NCBI RefSeq assembly: GCF_030548175.1
Contig: NZ_JAUORX010000002.1
Span: 310,001-374,000 of the forward strand
Direction: 5' to 3'
DNA from: Cognatishimia sp. 1_MG-2023
GTDB lineage: Bacteria > Pseudomonadota > Alphaproteobacteria > Rhodobacterales > Rhodobacteraceae
DNA length: 64,000 nucleotides
The position numbers were made by a program, and so were the translations under genes. Below the pieces are notes generated by a model. The model did not search any database, was not told the origin of the DNA, and was given only the letters and a program-made list of their open reading frames with translations. Positions 1 to 10,269 of the stretch are shown in pieces (position 1 is the first letter of the stretch; each line of letters opens with the position of its first letter).

Positions 1-9
1 CGTGGCGGT

Positions 10-63
10 GGCTTTTCTGTGAAAAGCCATGCCTGCGGCGCAGGTATTTAGATCAAGAAAAAG
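10..63 (+). repeat. Dispersed double-hairpin GTATTT repeat, copy A1
   Basis: Two small hairpins are followed by a conserved tail. Hairpin 1 has arms at 10-17 and 21-28 with loop TGT; hairpin 2 has arms at 32-36 and 40-44 with loop GGC. The tail TATTTAGATCAAGAA begins at 45. Related copies lie at 19221 and 26249, with different stem bases but the same layout. It sits just past the 3' end of the minus-strand ghrA-like gene, as the other copies sit near gene ends. Confidence 0.6.
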
Positions 64-69
64 CAGAGG

Positions 70-999
70 TTAGTAACCTGCTGATCTGTCGACGAGATGG
101 TGCAGCGGTTGATTGGATTCTGCGCGGTGAATGTTTTCGGCAATCACCTGGGCTGCAGTGCTGGCGCGGGTATCGGCGGCGATGTGGGGCGTGACGGTGA
201 CATTGGGATGCGTCCAATAAGGGTTGTCTGCGGGCAGGGGTTCTTGGCGGAATACGTCAAGAGTGGCGTGGGCGATGTGGCCTGTGTTGAGCGCGTTGAG
301 CAGGGCTGTGTCATCAATCAGCGTGCCACGACCCGGATTGATGATGCGTGCGCCTTTGGGGAGTTGCGCGAGGGTTTCGGCGTTCATCGTGCTTTCGGTG
401 GCGGGCGTGTTGGGCAGCAATGTGATCAGAATTTCGGCGGAGTTGAGCGCTTGGGTGAGGCCATCTGGGCCGTGTTCACAAGTGATGACGGGGATGGATT
501 TCGGGCGGCGAGACCAGCCAGTGACGTTGAAACCGAGCGAGGCAAGTGTGGCTGCGCAGGCTTGGCCGAGTTGGCCGAGGCCGAGCACGGTGACAGGACG
601 TTCAGAGGCGAGGGGTGGAACGTTTTGCACCCAGCTGCCGTCTTGGGCGGCTAAGTTGGCGTCGATCCCGAGGTGATAGCGTAGCGTGTGGCCGGTGACC
701 CATTCGACCATGCCTTGGGTGAGGCCCGGATCCACCATGCGGCACAGAGGCTGCGTTAGGGTTTTGTTGCTGACGATTTTCTCGACACCTGCCCAGAGGC
801 TAAGGACGGCTTTGCAGCGTTTGTATGGGGTGAAATCCTGCAAGGCGCTGCTGGGCGCGTAGATGATGTAATCGGTCGTTTCGGGGGAGTGATCGCGGCT
901 GAGGTCACAATCGAGACCTGCTTTGGTGAAGGCTTTGCGCAGGGCGGGGCTGTATTCATCCCAATTGGTGTCTTTGGCAGAGAATAGGACGTTGATCAT
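70..999 (-). CDS. ghrA: Glyoxylate/hydroxypyruvate reductase A-like dehydrogenase
   Basis: A 309-residue D-isomer-specific 2-hydroxyacid dehydrogenase of the GhrA type, expected to reduce glyoxylate and hydroxypyruvate with NAD(P)H in the cytoplasm. The Rossmann motif GLGQLG is at residues 140-145, followed by WSRR, which suits NADPH. The catalytic Arg (NPGRGTLID), Glu (RQEPLP) and His (PHIAADT) of the family are present in the C-terminal half. Length matches E. coli GhrA (about 312). Its start overlaps the stop of the upstream VOC gene by 4 bp, so the two are probably co-translated at the end of the mre transcription unit. The physiological 2-oxoacid substrate is inferred from the family. 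Confidence 0.85.
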   Translation of the reverse strand: MINVLFSAKDTNWDEYSPALRKAFTKAGLDCDLSRDHSPETTDYIIYAPSSALQDFTPYKRCKAVLSLWAGVEKIVSNKTLTQPLCRMVDPGLTQGMVEWVTGHTLRYHLGIDANLAAQDGSWVQNVPPLASERPVTVLGLGQLGQACAATLASLGFNVTGWSRRPKSIPVITCEHGPDGLTQALNSAEILITLLPNTPATESTMNAETLAQLPKGARIINPGRGTLIDDTALLNALNTGHIAHATLDVFRQEPLPADNPYWTHPNVTVTPHIAADTRASTAAQVIAENIHRAESNQPLHHLVDRSAGY

Positions 1000-1406
1000 G
1001 TGTCAAATACCGTGGTCATGTCGGCAAAGCCTTTGATTTCAATAGGGTTCCCGGCCGGATCGCGGAAGAACATGGTGGCTTGTTCGCCCGGTTGACCGGC
1101 GAAGCGAATTTGTGGGTCTAGTTCGAAATGGACGTTGTGTTGGGCAAGACGGTCGGCAAGGGTTTGCCATTCTGCCATGGGAAGGATCACGCCAAGGTGG
1201 GGCATGGGCACCATGTGTTTGCCGACTTTGCCTGTGTTTTCCGCGAGGAATGGCGTGCCGAGGTGTAAGGAAATTTGGTGGCCGAAGAAGTTGTAATCGA
1301 CCCATGTGTCGGTGCTGCGGCCCTCGGGACAGCCGAGGGTGTCGCGGTAAAAGGCGCGGGCTTTGGTTAGGTCGTCAACGTGGTAGGCGAGGTGAAAGAT
1401 GCTCAT
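996..1406 (-). CDS. VOC (glyoxalase/bleomycin resistance) family protein
   Basis: A 136-residue vicinal-oxygen-chelate fold protein, with the two beta-alpha-beta-beta-beta modules typical of a single-chain dioxygenase/glyoxalase-like protein. Candidate metal ligands are His in FHLAYHV near the N-terminus, His in ISLHLG, and Glu in NPIEIKG near the C-terminus. It lies 22 bp after rodA and overlaps the ghrA-like gene by 4 bp, so it is read as part of the same minus-strand run. The substrate cannot be told from sequence; a dioxygenase, a lyase or a resistance protein are all possible. Confidence 0.8.
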   Translation of the reverse strand: MSIFHLAYHVDDLTKARAFYRDTLGCPEGRSTDTWVDYNFFGHQISLHLGTPFLAENTGKVGKHMVPMPHLGVILPMAEWQTLADRLAQHNVHFELDPQIRFAGQPGEQATMFFRDPAGNPIEIKGFADMTTVFDT

Positions 1407-1428
1407 ATACGTGTTCAGACCTTTTTGA

Positions 1429-2568
1429 TTATCTTGGTCGATGGACGTGGGCGCTTTGGATCATGCCGAAGGCGACCAAGATCACCAGCATGGCAGAGCC
1501 GCCGTAGCTGACCAACGGTAATGGGACACCCACGACGGGGGCCATGCCCATGACCATCGACATGTTCACCGCGAAGAATAGGAAGAACGTGCCTGCGATG
1601 CCCATGGTCATTAGCGCGGAGAAGCGGTCTTTGTTTGAAATGGCGGAAAAGACGCAGAAGAAGATAATGAGCGCGTAGAGCGAGAGCAGGGAAAACGCCC
1701 CGACGAACCCGAATTCTTCTGCCAATGTGGTGAAGATAAAGTCGGTGTGTTTTTCGGGCAGGAAGTTCAGGCGGCTTTGGGTGCCTTGCATATAGCCTCG
1801 GCCTGTCCAACCGCCGGAGCCCAGTGCGATTTTGGATTGGGTGATGTGGTAGCCCGCGCCCAAAGGATCGCTGGCCGGATCAAGAAAGGTGTCGATGCGG
1901 CGGTATTGGTAGTCTTTCAATAGTTGCCACGTGGTGCCGCGTGATTGGAAGACGGCGGTGACAAGGCCCACGCCCATGGCGATGACGCCTGCGAAATAGC
2001 CCCAATGCAGCCCGGCCATGAACATCACGATTGCACCGCCAAATAGCAGCAGCAGGGATGTGCCGAGGTCAGGTTGGCGCAGGACTAAAAAGGTGGGCAC
2101 CAGAATGATCAGGATCGGAAGTATGATCCACAGAGGGCGCGAGGTTTTGTTGACGGGTAGCCAATCGTAATAGGTGGCGAGAAACATCACGAGGGTGATT
2201 TTCATCAGTTCAGATGGCTGGAGGCGCATAAAACCAAGGTCGATCCAGCGTTGAGCGCCCATTTGGACGGACCCCATGAATTCGACCAGTATTAGTAAGA
2301 CGAGTGAGCCGAAGTACAAGACTCCTGACACGTTTCGCCAGAACCAAATTGGCACCATGGCAATGGCGAACATCAAGCTCATGCCAAGGATGAACCGCTT
2401 CATCTGGGCGGCGGCCCATGGGTTGAAGGACCCGCCGGCGACAGAATAGAGCATGAGAAAGCCGATGCCAGAGACTGACATAAGCAGCAGAACCAGTGCC
2501 CAGTTCAGGTGCAGCACTTTGCTGAAGCCGGTGGGGACGGTTTTGACGGAATACTCTAGATAGCTCAT
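1429..2568 (-). CDS. rodA: Rod shape-determining SEDS glycosyltransferase RodA
   Basis: A 379-residue polytopic membrane protein of the SEDS family. It polymerises lipid II into glycan strands during cell elongation, as partner of PBP2. Family signatures are visible: a QPSELMKI stretch near residue 118, RQPDLGTS near 164, and HTDFIFTTLAEEFGF near 275. About ten hydrophobic segments are present. Its start overlaps the PBP2 stop by 4 bp (ATGA), which indicates translational coupling with its enzymatic partner. Gene order mreB-mreC-mreD-mrdA-rodA is the classical elongasome operon. Confidence 0.96.
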   Translation of the reverse strand: MSYLEYSVKTVPTGFSKVLHLNWALVLLLMSVSGIGFLMLYSVAGGSFNPWAAAQMKRFILGMSLMFAIAMVPIWFWRNVSGVLYFGSLVLLILVEFMGSVQMGAQRWIDLGFMRLQPSELMKITLVMFLATYYDWLPVNKTSRPLWIILPILIILVPTFLVLRQPDLGTSLLLLFGGAIVMFMAGLHWGYFAGVIAMGVGLVTAVFQSRGTTWQLLKDYQYRRIDTFLDPASDPLGAGYHITQSKIALGSGGWTGRGYMQGTQSRLNFLPEKHTDFIFTTLAEEFGFVGAFSLLSLYALIIFFCVFSAISNKDRFSALMTMGIAGTFFLFFAVNMSMVMGMAPVVGVPLPLVSYGGSAMLVILVAFGMIQSAHVHRPR

Positions 2569-4511
2569 GCGCGGTCCCGATCTGACGTGTTCAGTTGCGG
2601 GTATTCGCGGCGCAGGCGTTCTTGTTGTGCTTTGATGCGAGCACGGTCTTTTTTCGGATAGGCGTCGAGCGGAGGATCACCGCCATAAAGGGCCTGAAGC
2701 GTGATGTCGCGTGCCACGGGAGTTGCGGCTTTGGAGCCGCCGCCGTGTTCGATAATGACGGCAACCGCGTATTTGGGGTCGTCATAGGGGGCGAAGTTTA
2801 CGAAGAGACCGTGGTCGCGACGCTCCCATGGGAGGTCTTCGTTGCGGATAACACCCGCGCGACGTTCGGCGGCGGTGATGTTTCGCACCTGACTGGTGCC
2901 AGTTTTTCCGGCAAGGCGATAGCCATCTTGGATGATGCGTTGGCTGTAGGCTGTGCCGCGTCGGTTGTTGGATACGGCGTACATGGCTTTGCGGACCATG
3001 CGCAGGTGGTTTTGGTTCACCTCGAGGTCGGGGATTTCATCGGGGGGCGCCGATTGATCAATGCCATTCACGGATTTCACAAGGCGTGGTTCGACTGCTT
3101 TGCCTGATGCAAGCCGTGCGGTCATGACGGCGAGTTGCAGCGGCGATGCTAGCACGAAGCCCTGACCGATAGACGAGTTGACTGTATCGCCGATCACCCA
3201 AGAACTGTCGCGGTTGCGCTGCTTCCAGTCTTTGGTCGGGGTTAGGCCACGAGCGACAGCGGACATGGGAATGCCATGTCTGATGCCAAGACCAAGGCGG
3301 TTGGCCATTTCGGTGATCTTCTCGATTCCGACTTCGAGGGCGAGTTCGTAGAAATATACGTCGCAGCTTTCGCGCAGGGCGGTTTCGAGGTTCATGTGAC
3401 CGTGGCCGCCGCGTTTCCAGCAGTGGAAGCGACGATTGGAAACGGTCAGGTGGCCGGGGCACCAATGGGTGGTTTCGGAATTGATCACGCCAGCCTCGAG
3501 CGCGGCCATGGCGACAACCATCTTAAAGGTTGATCCGGGTGGGTAGGTGCCTTGGACCGATTTTGTCGCCAGTGGGCGGTGGTTGTTTTCTGTCAGGTCC
3601 CTGTAGTCGGCAACGGAAATGCCGCGTACAAAGAGGTTGGGATCAAAGGTTGGCGATGAGTTGATCGACAGGATGTCGCCGGTTTTGCAATCCATGACCA
3701 CGGCGGCGGCGCTTTCGTCGCCAAGGCGGGCTTGGACGTAGGATTGCAGTTTTTGATCAATTGTTAGCTGAAGGTCATCCCCCGGCTGGCCATTGCGGCG
3801 ATCGAGTTCGCGCATGACGCGGCCAACGGCGTTGACTTCGACACGTTTGGTGCCGGCCTTGCCGCGCAGGCGTTCTTCTAGTTTCGCCTCTAGGCCGACT
3901 TTGCCGATTTGGAAACGTGGGATCAGGAGTAGCTGATCGGGGTCTTCGATTTTGGACAGGTCATAGTCGGACACAGGGCCGACGTAGCCGATAACATGGG
4001 CGAACTCGCTGCCGTGGCTGTATTTGCGAGACAGGCCAACTTCTGGCGTGACGCCAGGCAGGGCTGGCGCGTTGACGGCAACGCGAGACATTTCTTCCCA
4101 GCTGATCCGCTCTGCGATGGTGATGGGCAGGAAACGCGGGGAGCGTTCCATTTCGGCCATCGCGCGATTAAGTGCGCTTTCGTCCAGTTCGACCAAGGTG
4201 GATAGGCGTTCAATGACTTCTTCGACGTTGCCAGCATCTTCGCGGACCATGGTGATCCGGTAGCTGGGTTCGTTGGCGGCGATGATCACGCCGTTGCGGT
4301 CAAAGATTTCGCCGCGGGCGGGCGGGATCAATCGGATGTTGATGCGGTTTTCTTCGGCAAGTAGGCGGAATTCATCTGCTTGATCGACCTGAAGATACCG
4401 CATGCGCAAGCCAAGCAGCCCCATAAACCCAACCTGCGCGCCGCCTAGCAAAAGGCCGCGGCGGGTGATGCGATTGTGGCTGGCGGAGTTATCTGCGTTT
4501 GTGCGTTTCAT
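2565..4511 (-). CDS. mrdA: Penicillin-binding protein 2, elongation transpeptidase
   Basis: A 648-residue class B PBP (PBP2). It has an N-terminal membrane anchor at about residues 18-40, a pedestal/dimerisation domain, and a C-terminal transpeptidase domain. The active-site Ser is in YPPGSTFK (SxxK). The second box is near SSIGQG, and the KTG box is in LAGKTGTSQ. It cross-links peptidoglycan in the periplasm during lateral wall growth together with RodA and MreC. It overlaps mreD upstream and rodA downstream by 4 bp each. The length is normal for the family (about 630-650). Confidence 0.96.
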   Translation of the reverse strand: MKRTNADNSASHNRITRRGLLLGGAQVGFMGLLGLRMRYLQVDQADEFRLLAEENRINIRLIPPARGEIFDRNGVIIAANEPSYRITMVREDAGNVEEVIERLSTLVELDESALNRAMAEMERSPRFLPITIAERISWEEMSRVAVNAPALPGVTPEVGLSRKYSHGSEFAHVIGYVGPVSDYDLSKIEDPDQLLLIPRFQIGKVGLEAKLEERLRGKAGTKRVEVNAVGRVMRELDRRNGQPGDDLQLTIDQKLQSYVQARLGDESAAAVVMDCKTGDILSINSSPTFDPNLFVRGISVADYRDLTENNHRPLATKSVQGTYPPGSTFKMVVAMAALEAGVINSETTHWCPGHLTVSNRRFHCWKRGGHGHMNLETALRESCDVYFYELALEVGIEKITEMANRLGLGIRHGIPMSAVARGLTPTKDWKQRNRDSSWVIGDTVNSSIGQGFVLASPLQLAVMTARLASGKAVEPRLVKSVNGIDQSAPPDEIPDLEVNQNHLRMVRKAMYAVSNNRRGTAYSQRIIQDGYRLAGKTGTSQVRNITAAERRAGVIRNEDLPWERRDHGLFVNFAPYDDPKYAVAVIIEHGGGSKAATPVARDITLQALYGGDPPLDAYPKKDRARIKAQQERLRREYPQLNTSDRDRA

Positions 4512-5053
4512 ATGCGCCCCATTTGCCCGTCACGCTGATGCGGTGCAACTTTGCGCAGGCCAAGGAAAAGTGCGCAGAAGCCAACGACAAGAGGGTAGGC
4601 GATGATGCTCATAATCAATTGAATCAGCGTTAGGCCAAGCGATGTTTGGTCGATGACAAACATCGCTGAAAACACGCGATTGGCTAGAACGATGGCTGTC
4701 ATCGCCCCGGCGGCGGTCAGCCATTCAACGGTGAAATGCATATCTGGGTTGGTCAGCGCGCGGCGGCGCAGGTTTTCGCAAGCAAAGACCGTGATGGCGG
4801 CGAAAAGACCGGGGGGGCGCAGGAACAGGAAGTCGGCCAACTGCATCACAGCGGCGATCAAGTAGATCGGTGCGTATTCGGGGCGGCGCAGTACCCATGC
4901 GGTGCATAACACTAGCAACAGATCAGGTCCGGTAAAGGTGGTTGGCACAGTGTTCAGTGGCAAGAGTTGCCAATAGATAGATAGCAATGCGATGGCGACA
5001 AATGCGCTGCGCATTAGGGTGAATTTTGCTCCGCTCTGCTCAACCATCGCCAC
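4508..5053 (-). CDS. mreD: Rod shape-determining protein MreD
   Basis: A 181-residue inner-membrane protein with about five hydrophobic segments and no catalytic motif, as is usual for MreD, a weakly conserved scaffold of the elongasome. Identification rests on size, hydrophobicity and position between mreC and mrdA. The start used overlaps the mreC coding end by 14 bp; a second in-frame ATG two codons later (MAM) is also possible. The 3' end overlaps mrdA by 4 bp. Confidence 0.9.
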   Translation of the reverse strand: MAMVEQSGAKFTLMRSAFVAIALLSIYWQLLPLNTVPTTFTGPDLLLVLCTAWVLRRPEYAPIYLIAAVMQLADFLFLRPPGLFAAITVFACENLRRRALTNPDMHFTVEWLTAAGAMTAIVLANRVFSAMFVIDQTSLGLTLIQLIMSIIAYPLVVGFCALFLGLRKVAPHQRDGQMGRI

Positions 5054-5951
5054 CCTCGAGAACCGTTTCGGGGACGCTGCTTTGCAACAGGTTGTTAGGT
5101 GCGATCAGCTCGCCGGGTTTGTCGATGCTTTCGTGGCCGTGGTCACGCAAAACACGCAGGAATTCGAGGCGTTCGTAATCTGCCGCAAGACGGACGCGCA
5201 GGCGGCCATTTGGATCAGAGGCGACTTGGCCAATCAATAGGCCGGGAGGAAACACGCCGCCATCGCCAGAAGAGACCACACGGTCACCGGGGCGAATTTG
5301 ATCAGCGTTTTCAAGGAAGTCGATATGCGGGGCCAGTGAGTTGTCACCAACAATCAGGGCCGTTTGGCCAGAAGGCTGAATCGTGGCCGGAATACGCGAG
5401 GAGCTATCGGTGAGCAGGATCACACGGCTGCTGGATTGCCCCACGCCAGACACACGACCAACGAGGCCGATGCCGTCCATTGTGGCCCAGCCGTCCACGA
5501 TACCGTCACGTGCGCCGATGTTCAGAAGCACGGATTGACGGAACGGAGAGCCGCTGTCCGCTAGAACAACACCGGTGACAAAGGTCAGGCGTGGATCAAG
5601 GCGGACGTTGTTCAGGTCAAGCAAACGGGCGTTTTCTTGTTCAAGCTGAAGCGCGGCTTCTTTCCAGGCTTTCATCTGCTGGAGCTCGCGGCGAAGCTCT
5701 TTGTTTTGCTCAACAACCCGTTGATAACTTTGGTAATCTTGCAGAAGATTGATCGTGCCTGTGACCGGTGTCATGGCCCAATCGAACGACGGTACAAAGC
5801 GATCTGTGATCATCGCGCGAAAGCGTTCAACCCTTGGGCTGTCGATGCGCCAAAGTAGGAAGACGGCAAGCAAACAGGCGATCAGAATCCCGACCAAGAG
5901 CCGCCGCAGCGGGGCGACATAATCTTCGCCTTGGGCTCTGTCTCGGGCCAT
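5040..5951 (-). CDS. mreC: Rod shape-determining protein MreC
   Basis: A 303-residue bitopic protein. It has a short cytoplasmic N-terminus, one transmembrane helix at about residues 15-33, then a coiled coil (about 70-110, LRRELQQMKAW) and a periplasmic beta-barrel domain containing GLVGRVSGVG and the RPGDRVVSSG motif. It links cytoplasmic MreB to the periplasmic PBP2. A strong Shine-Dalgarno (GGAGG) precedes the ATG. A 75-bp gap separates it from mreB. The C-terminus overlaps mreD. Confidence 0.95.
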   Translation of the reverse strand: MARDRAQGEDYVAPLRRLLVGILIACLLAVFLLWRIDSPRVERFRAMITDRFVPSFDWAMTPVTGTINLLQDYQSYQRVVEQNKELRRELQQMKAWKEAALQLEQENARLLDLNNVRLDPRLTFVTGVVLADSGSPFRQSVLLNIGARDGIVDGWATMDGIGLVGRVSGVGQSSSRVILLTDSSSRIPATIQPSGQTALIVGDNSLAPHIDFLENADQIRPGDRVVSSGDGGVFPPGLLIGQVASDPNGRLRVRLAADYERLEFLRVLRDHGHESIDKPGELIAPNNLLQSSVPETVLEGGDG

Positions 5952-6026
5952 ATATCCTCCGGTTCAGAACGTGCTTGCCTAAGAATAGGGCGGCCCAGTG
6001 TCCTGTGCCAAGCCCCAAAGCTGCGA

Positions 6027-7136
<1,110 letters not shown>

Positions 7137-7328
7137 TTATAGGCAGCGGGGCAGGCTTGGGGAAGTGTGAGAAACCGGAAATCAGCGTTAATCCGCCGGG
7201 ATTTAGCATAATGCGATTAAAGCAGTCGCCTTGGGCCTGTGGATATGTCTGCTGACCCGCAGAATGGCGGCTGTTGCGGCACCTGATTCTACGATAGATG
7301 CAGGGCAAGCTGTAAAGGATAAGCCATA

Positions 7329-8114
7329 ATGCTGAGCTACCAACATATCTATCACGCGGGCAATTTGGCGGATGTTCAGAAACATGCATTACTGTGTGCG
7401 ATGCTGGATTACATGGGCCAAAAAACCAAGCCTTTGACCTATATCGAAACCCATGCGGGGCGCGGATTGTATGAGTTGGATGCGCCTGAAGCGATCAAAA
7501 CAGGCGAGGCTGCGGCTGGAATTGGTGTGGCGGAACAATGGTTTGACGCGGATCACCCATTTCGGCGCGCTTTGAGCGCTGTGCGTGACGGGTTTGGCGA
7601 GACCTCTTATGGTGGCTCGCCTTTGTTGGCGGCGCAGCTGTTGCGCCCCGGTGACAAGATGCATCTGGCAGAGCTGCATCCGCAAGAGGGAGATGCGCTT
7701 GAGGATGCGATGGTGATGTTCGGTCCAAAGGTGCATCGGCGCGACGGTTTTGAGATGGCGCAGGCGGTTTGCCCGCCAGAGCCGCGACGGGGCTTGATGC
7801 TGATCGACCCGAGCTATGAAATTAAGACCGATTACACGCGTATTCCGGGCATTATTGGCCAGTTGAATCGCAAGTGGAATGTAGGAGTGATCGCGCTTTG
7901 GTATCCGATCCTAAAGGACGGCAGCCACGAGAATATGGTGTGGGAATTAGAGAGCATGGACTTGCCCAAAACCCTACGCCACGAAGTGGAATTTCCGCCT
8001 GCGCGCGAAGGGCACCGGATGGTCGGATCGGGTATGTTTATTGCGAACGCGCCCTATGGCCTGGCGGATGAGGCTAAGTCCCTTACAAAAGCCTTTGCTG
8101 GATTGCGAAAGTAA
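7329..8114 (+). CDS. rlmJ: 23S rRNA (adenine(2030)-N6)-methyltransferase RlmJ
   Basis: A 261-residue AdoMet-dependent methyltransferase that modifies A2030 of 23S rRNA. The family N-terminus LSYQHIYHAGNLADVQKHALL is present, as is the catalytic motif IV, here DPSYE rather than the commoner DPPYE. It is divergent from mreB. The next gene, ggt, starts about 210 bp downstream with a dispersed repeat in between, so rlmJ is probably a single-gene unit. The Pro-to-Ser change in motif IV may be lineage-specific and is not by itself a sign of inactivation. Confidence 0.93.
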   Translation: MLSYQHIYHAGNLADVQKHALLCAMLDYMGQKTKPLTYIETHAGRGLYELDAPEAIKTGEAAAGIGVAEQWFDADHPFRRALSAVRDGFGETSYGGSPLLAAQLLRPGDKMHLAELHPQEGDALEDAMVMFGPKVHRRDGFEMAQAVCPPEPRRGLMLIDPSYEIKTDYTRIPGIIGQLNRKWNVGVIALWYPILKDGSHENMVWELESMDLPKTLRHEVEFPPAREGHRMVGSGMFIANAPYGLADEAKSLTKAFAGLRK

Positions 8115-8149
8115 CCCACGCGGATCGGGCATAGAGTTGAAATGGTGAT

Positions 8150-8214
8150 GGGGGCTTTGCCCCCGGACGAAACTGCGTTTCATCCTCCCCCAGAGTATTT
8201 TTGAAAAGGTGAAG
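8150..8214 (+). repeat. Dispersed double-hairpin GTATTT repeat, copy B1
   Basis: Hairpin 1 is GGGGGC-TTT-GCCCCC (8150-8164). Hairpin 2 is GAAAC-TGC-GTTTC (8169-8181). These are followed by CCCCCAGAGTATTT and then TGAAAAGGTGAAG. Copy B2 at 10185 keeps hairpin 1, both loops and the tail but has a wholly different second stem. It lies between rlmJ and ggt. Confidence 0.65.
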
Positions 8215-8323
8215 TCGGGCGTGTTTATGCGCTCAGGTGGTTGTGCGAATTTGCTTGCTTGCGCGGTGGATGTTTTCGTTTCAGAGTTGTGGAAATTTCA
8301 TAACGATCATCTTGAGGTGTTTT

Positions 8324-10117
8324 ATGCGTCTTTTAATTTCGACGATTTTAGCAACCGGTTTGGCAACTGGTTCGGGAATGGGCGCTTTTGCTCAAGAGGC
8401 GGCCGACGCTGTGGCGCCTGAGGCGGCGACCGCTGTCGGTTTTGCAGATATTTCAGCAGAGGTCACGGCGGCATTGGCGTCGAAAACAGCAGGCCAGCCG
8501 GTGGCAGCTGAAAATTGGATGGTTGCGGCGGCGAACCCTCATGCGGTGGCGGCGGGTGCTGAAGTGTTGCGTGCAGGTGGGACCGCCGCGGATGCGATGG
8601 TGGCCGTTCAGGCGGTACTGGGGTTGGTTGAGCCGCAGAGCTCTGGACTTGGCGGCGGTGCCTTTTTGGTTTGGCATGACGGGGCGACCGGGGAAGTGAC
8701 CACATTGGATGGTCGCGAAACGGCGCCAATGGCTGTGACACCACGCTTGTTTCAAAACGCTGTTGGCGAGCCGCTGAAGTTCTTTGATGCGGTTGTTGGT
8801 GGGCGATCTGTTGGGGTTCCCGGCACGCCCGCGTTGATGGCGGCTGCTCATGAGAAATGGGGCAAAGCTGAATGGGCCGGTCTGTTTGAGGCGGGCATTG
8901 CCTTGTCTGATGGGTTTGAAGTCTCGGCGCGATTGGCGGGTTTGATTGAGCGGGATGCAGAGCGTCTGGGTCGATTTGGGCCGACGGCTGCGTATTTCTT
9001 ACCGGGTGGCACGCCAATTGCCGAAGGAGAAGTGTTGACGAATAGCGCCTATGGGGCGGTGTTGAAACGTTTGGCCGATGAGGGTGTGAGCGCCTTTTAT
9101 TCGGGCGCAATTGCTGAGGATATTGTTGCGACTGTGCAATCGGCTGCGGGCAACCCAGGCGTGATGGAGCTAGGTGATCTGGCAAGCTATGTCGTGAAAG
9201 AGCGGCCTGCGGTTTGTGCGGAGTTCCGTGATCATGAGGTCTGTGGCATGGGGCCGCCATCTTCTGGTGCGCTGACCGTTGGCCAGATTTTGGGCATGAT
9301 GAATGCGAGCGAAGCTGGTGAAGCGGGTGATCCGGAGACTTGGCGCAAGATTGGCGATGCCTCGCGTTTGGCCTTTGCCGATCGCGGGCGGTATATGGCG
9401 GACAGTGATTATGTGCCGGTGCCCGTTAAGGGCTTGGTTGCGCAGGACTATCTTGGCCAACGTGCTGAGCTGTTAAACGGCGATATGGCCTTAGAGAGCG
9501 TGGCTCCGGGAGAGCCTGCATGGGATCATGCGGCGCTAAACTGGGCGGATGACGAGAGCATCGAGCTGCCATCTACCTCGCATATTTCGATTGTGGATCA
9601 ATATGGCAATGCGCTTTCGATGACGACCACGATTGAAAACGGCTTTGGGTCGCGTTTGATGAGCAATGGGTTTTTGCTGAACAATGAGCTGACTGATTTC
9701 TCTTTCCGCTCGCATCGTGACGGCGTGCCAATTGCAAACCGGATTGAACCGGGCAAACGGCCTCGGTCCTCTATGGCGCCGACGATTGTGCTAAAGGATG
9801 GTGCGCCGGTTCTGGTGGTGGGCAGCCCGGGTGGCAGCCGGATCATTGGCTATGTGGCGCAGGCGATTATGGCGCATATTGATTGGGGCATGGACGTGCA
9901 GAAAGCAGTAGCGATGCCGCATGCCGTGAACCGCTTTGGCACCTATGACTTTGAAGAGGGCACCGCGATGGCTGAGATGGCGCCAGCAATGGAAGCGCTT
10001 GGGTTCAAGGTGAATGTACGTGGGTTGAATTCGGGCCTGCATGCGATTTCAATTGGGCCAGACGGCTTGCTGGGCGGGGCTGATCCGCGCCGTGAAGGTA
10101 TTGCGCTGGGCGAGTAA
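8324..10117 (+). CDS. ggt: Gamma-glutamyltransferase (gamma-glutamyl transpeptidase)
   Basis: A 597-residue secreted N-terminal-nucleophile hydrolase that cleaves the gamma-glutamyl bond of glutathione and related peptides in the periplasm. A Sec signal peptide covers residues 1-23, with cleavage likely after AFA in GAFAQEA. The autoprocessing/nucleophile Thr is in LPSTSHISIVD. The small-subunit motif GSPGGSRII is present. The longer open frame begins upstream at 8237, but this ATG is chosen because it gives the signal peptide and is preceded by GAGGTG. A bidirectional terminator follows. Glutathione turnover also links it loosely to the gamma-glutamylcyclotransferase-like gene at 20774. Confidence 0.95.
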   Translation: MRLLISTILATGLATGSGMGAFAQEAADAVAPEAATAVGFADISAEVTAALASKTAGQPVAAENWMVAAANPHAVAAGAEVLRAGGTAADAMVAVQAVLGLVEPQSSGLGGGAFLVWHDGATGEVTTLDGRETAPMAVTPRLFQNAVGEPLKFFDAVVGGRSVGVPGTPALMAAAHEKWGKAEWAGLFEAGIALSDGFEVSARLAGLIERDAERLGRFGPTAAYFLPGGTPIAEGEVLTNSAYGAVLKRLADEGVSAFYSGAIAEDIVATVQSAAGNPGVMELGDLASYVVKERPAVCAEFRDHEVCGMGPPSSGALTVGQILGMMNASEAGEAGDPETWRKIGDASRLAFADRGRYMADSDYVPVPVKGLVAQDYLGQRAELLNGDMALESVAPGEPAWDHAALNWADDESIELPSTSHISIVDQYGNALSMTTTIENGFGSRLMSNGFLLNNELTDFSFRSHRDGVPIANRIEPGKRPRSSMAPTIVLKDGAPVLVVGSPGGSRIIGYVAQAIMAHIDWGMDVQKAVAMPHAVNRFGTYDFEEGTAMAEMAPAMEALGFKVNVRGLNSGLHAISIGPDGLLGGADPRREGIALGE

Positions 10118-10139
10118 AGCTTGGTGACCTGAAAAAATA

Positions 10140-10173
10140 AAGCGCCGGGTGGCTTGCCCGGCGCTTTTGTTTT
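10140..10173. terminator. Bidirectional intrinsic terminator between ggt and leuA
   Basis: A perfect 10-bp stem (AAGCGCCGGG at 10140-10149 with its complement at 10157-10166) is followed by TTTTGTTTT on the plus strand. On the minus strand it is followed by TTATTTTTTC. It can therefore end both the ggt and leuA transcripts, which converge here. Confidence 0.85.
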
Positions 10174-10184
10174 GAAGGCGGAGT

Positions 10185-10244
10185 GGGGGCTTTGCCCCCT
10201 TGGCTTGCAGCCAATTCCCCCAGAGTATTTGTGGAAAGATGAAG
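10185..10244 (+). repeat. Dispersed double-hairpin GTATTT repeat, copy B2
   Basis: Hairpin 1 is GGGGGC-TTT-GCCCCC (10185-10199). Hairpin 2 is TTGGCT-TGC-AGCCAA (10200-10214). The tail CCCCCAGAGTATTTGTGGAA follows and runs on to AGATGAAG. Compared with copy B1, the second stem is replaced on both arms while the TGC loop is kept. Confidence 0.65.
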
Positions 10245-10269
10245 GAGGGGGCGTGTGGCCCCCGCCAGT

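Noticed and set aside
8463-9260. 265-codon minus-strand frame opposite ggt
   Set aside because: Pro/His/Gln-rich shadow translation of the ggt coding strand with no family resemblance.
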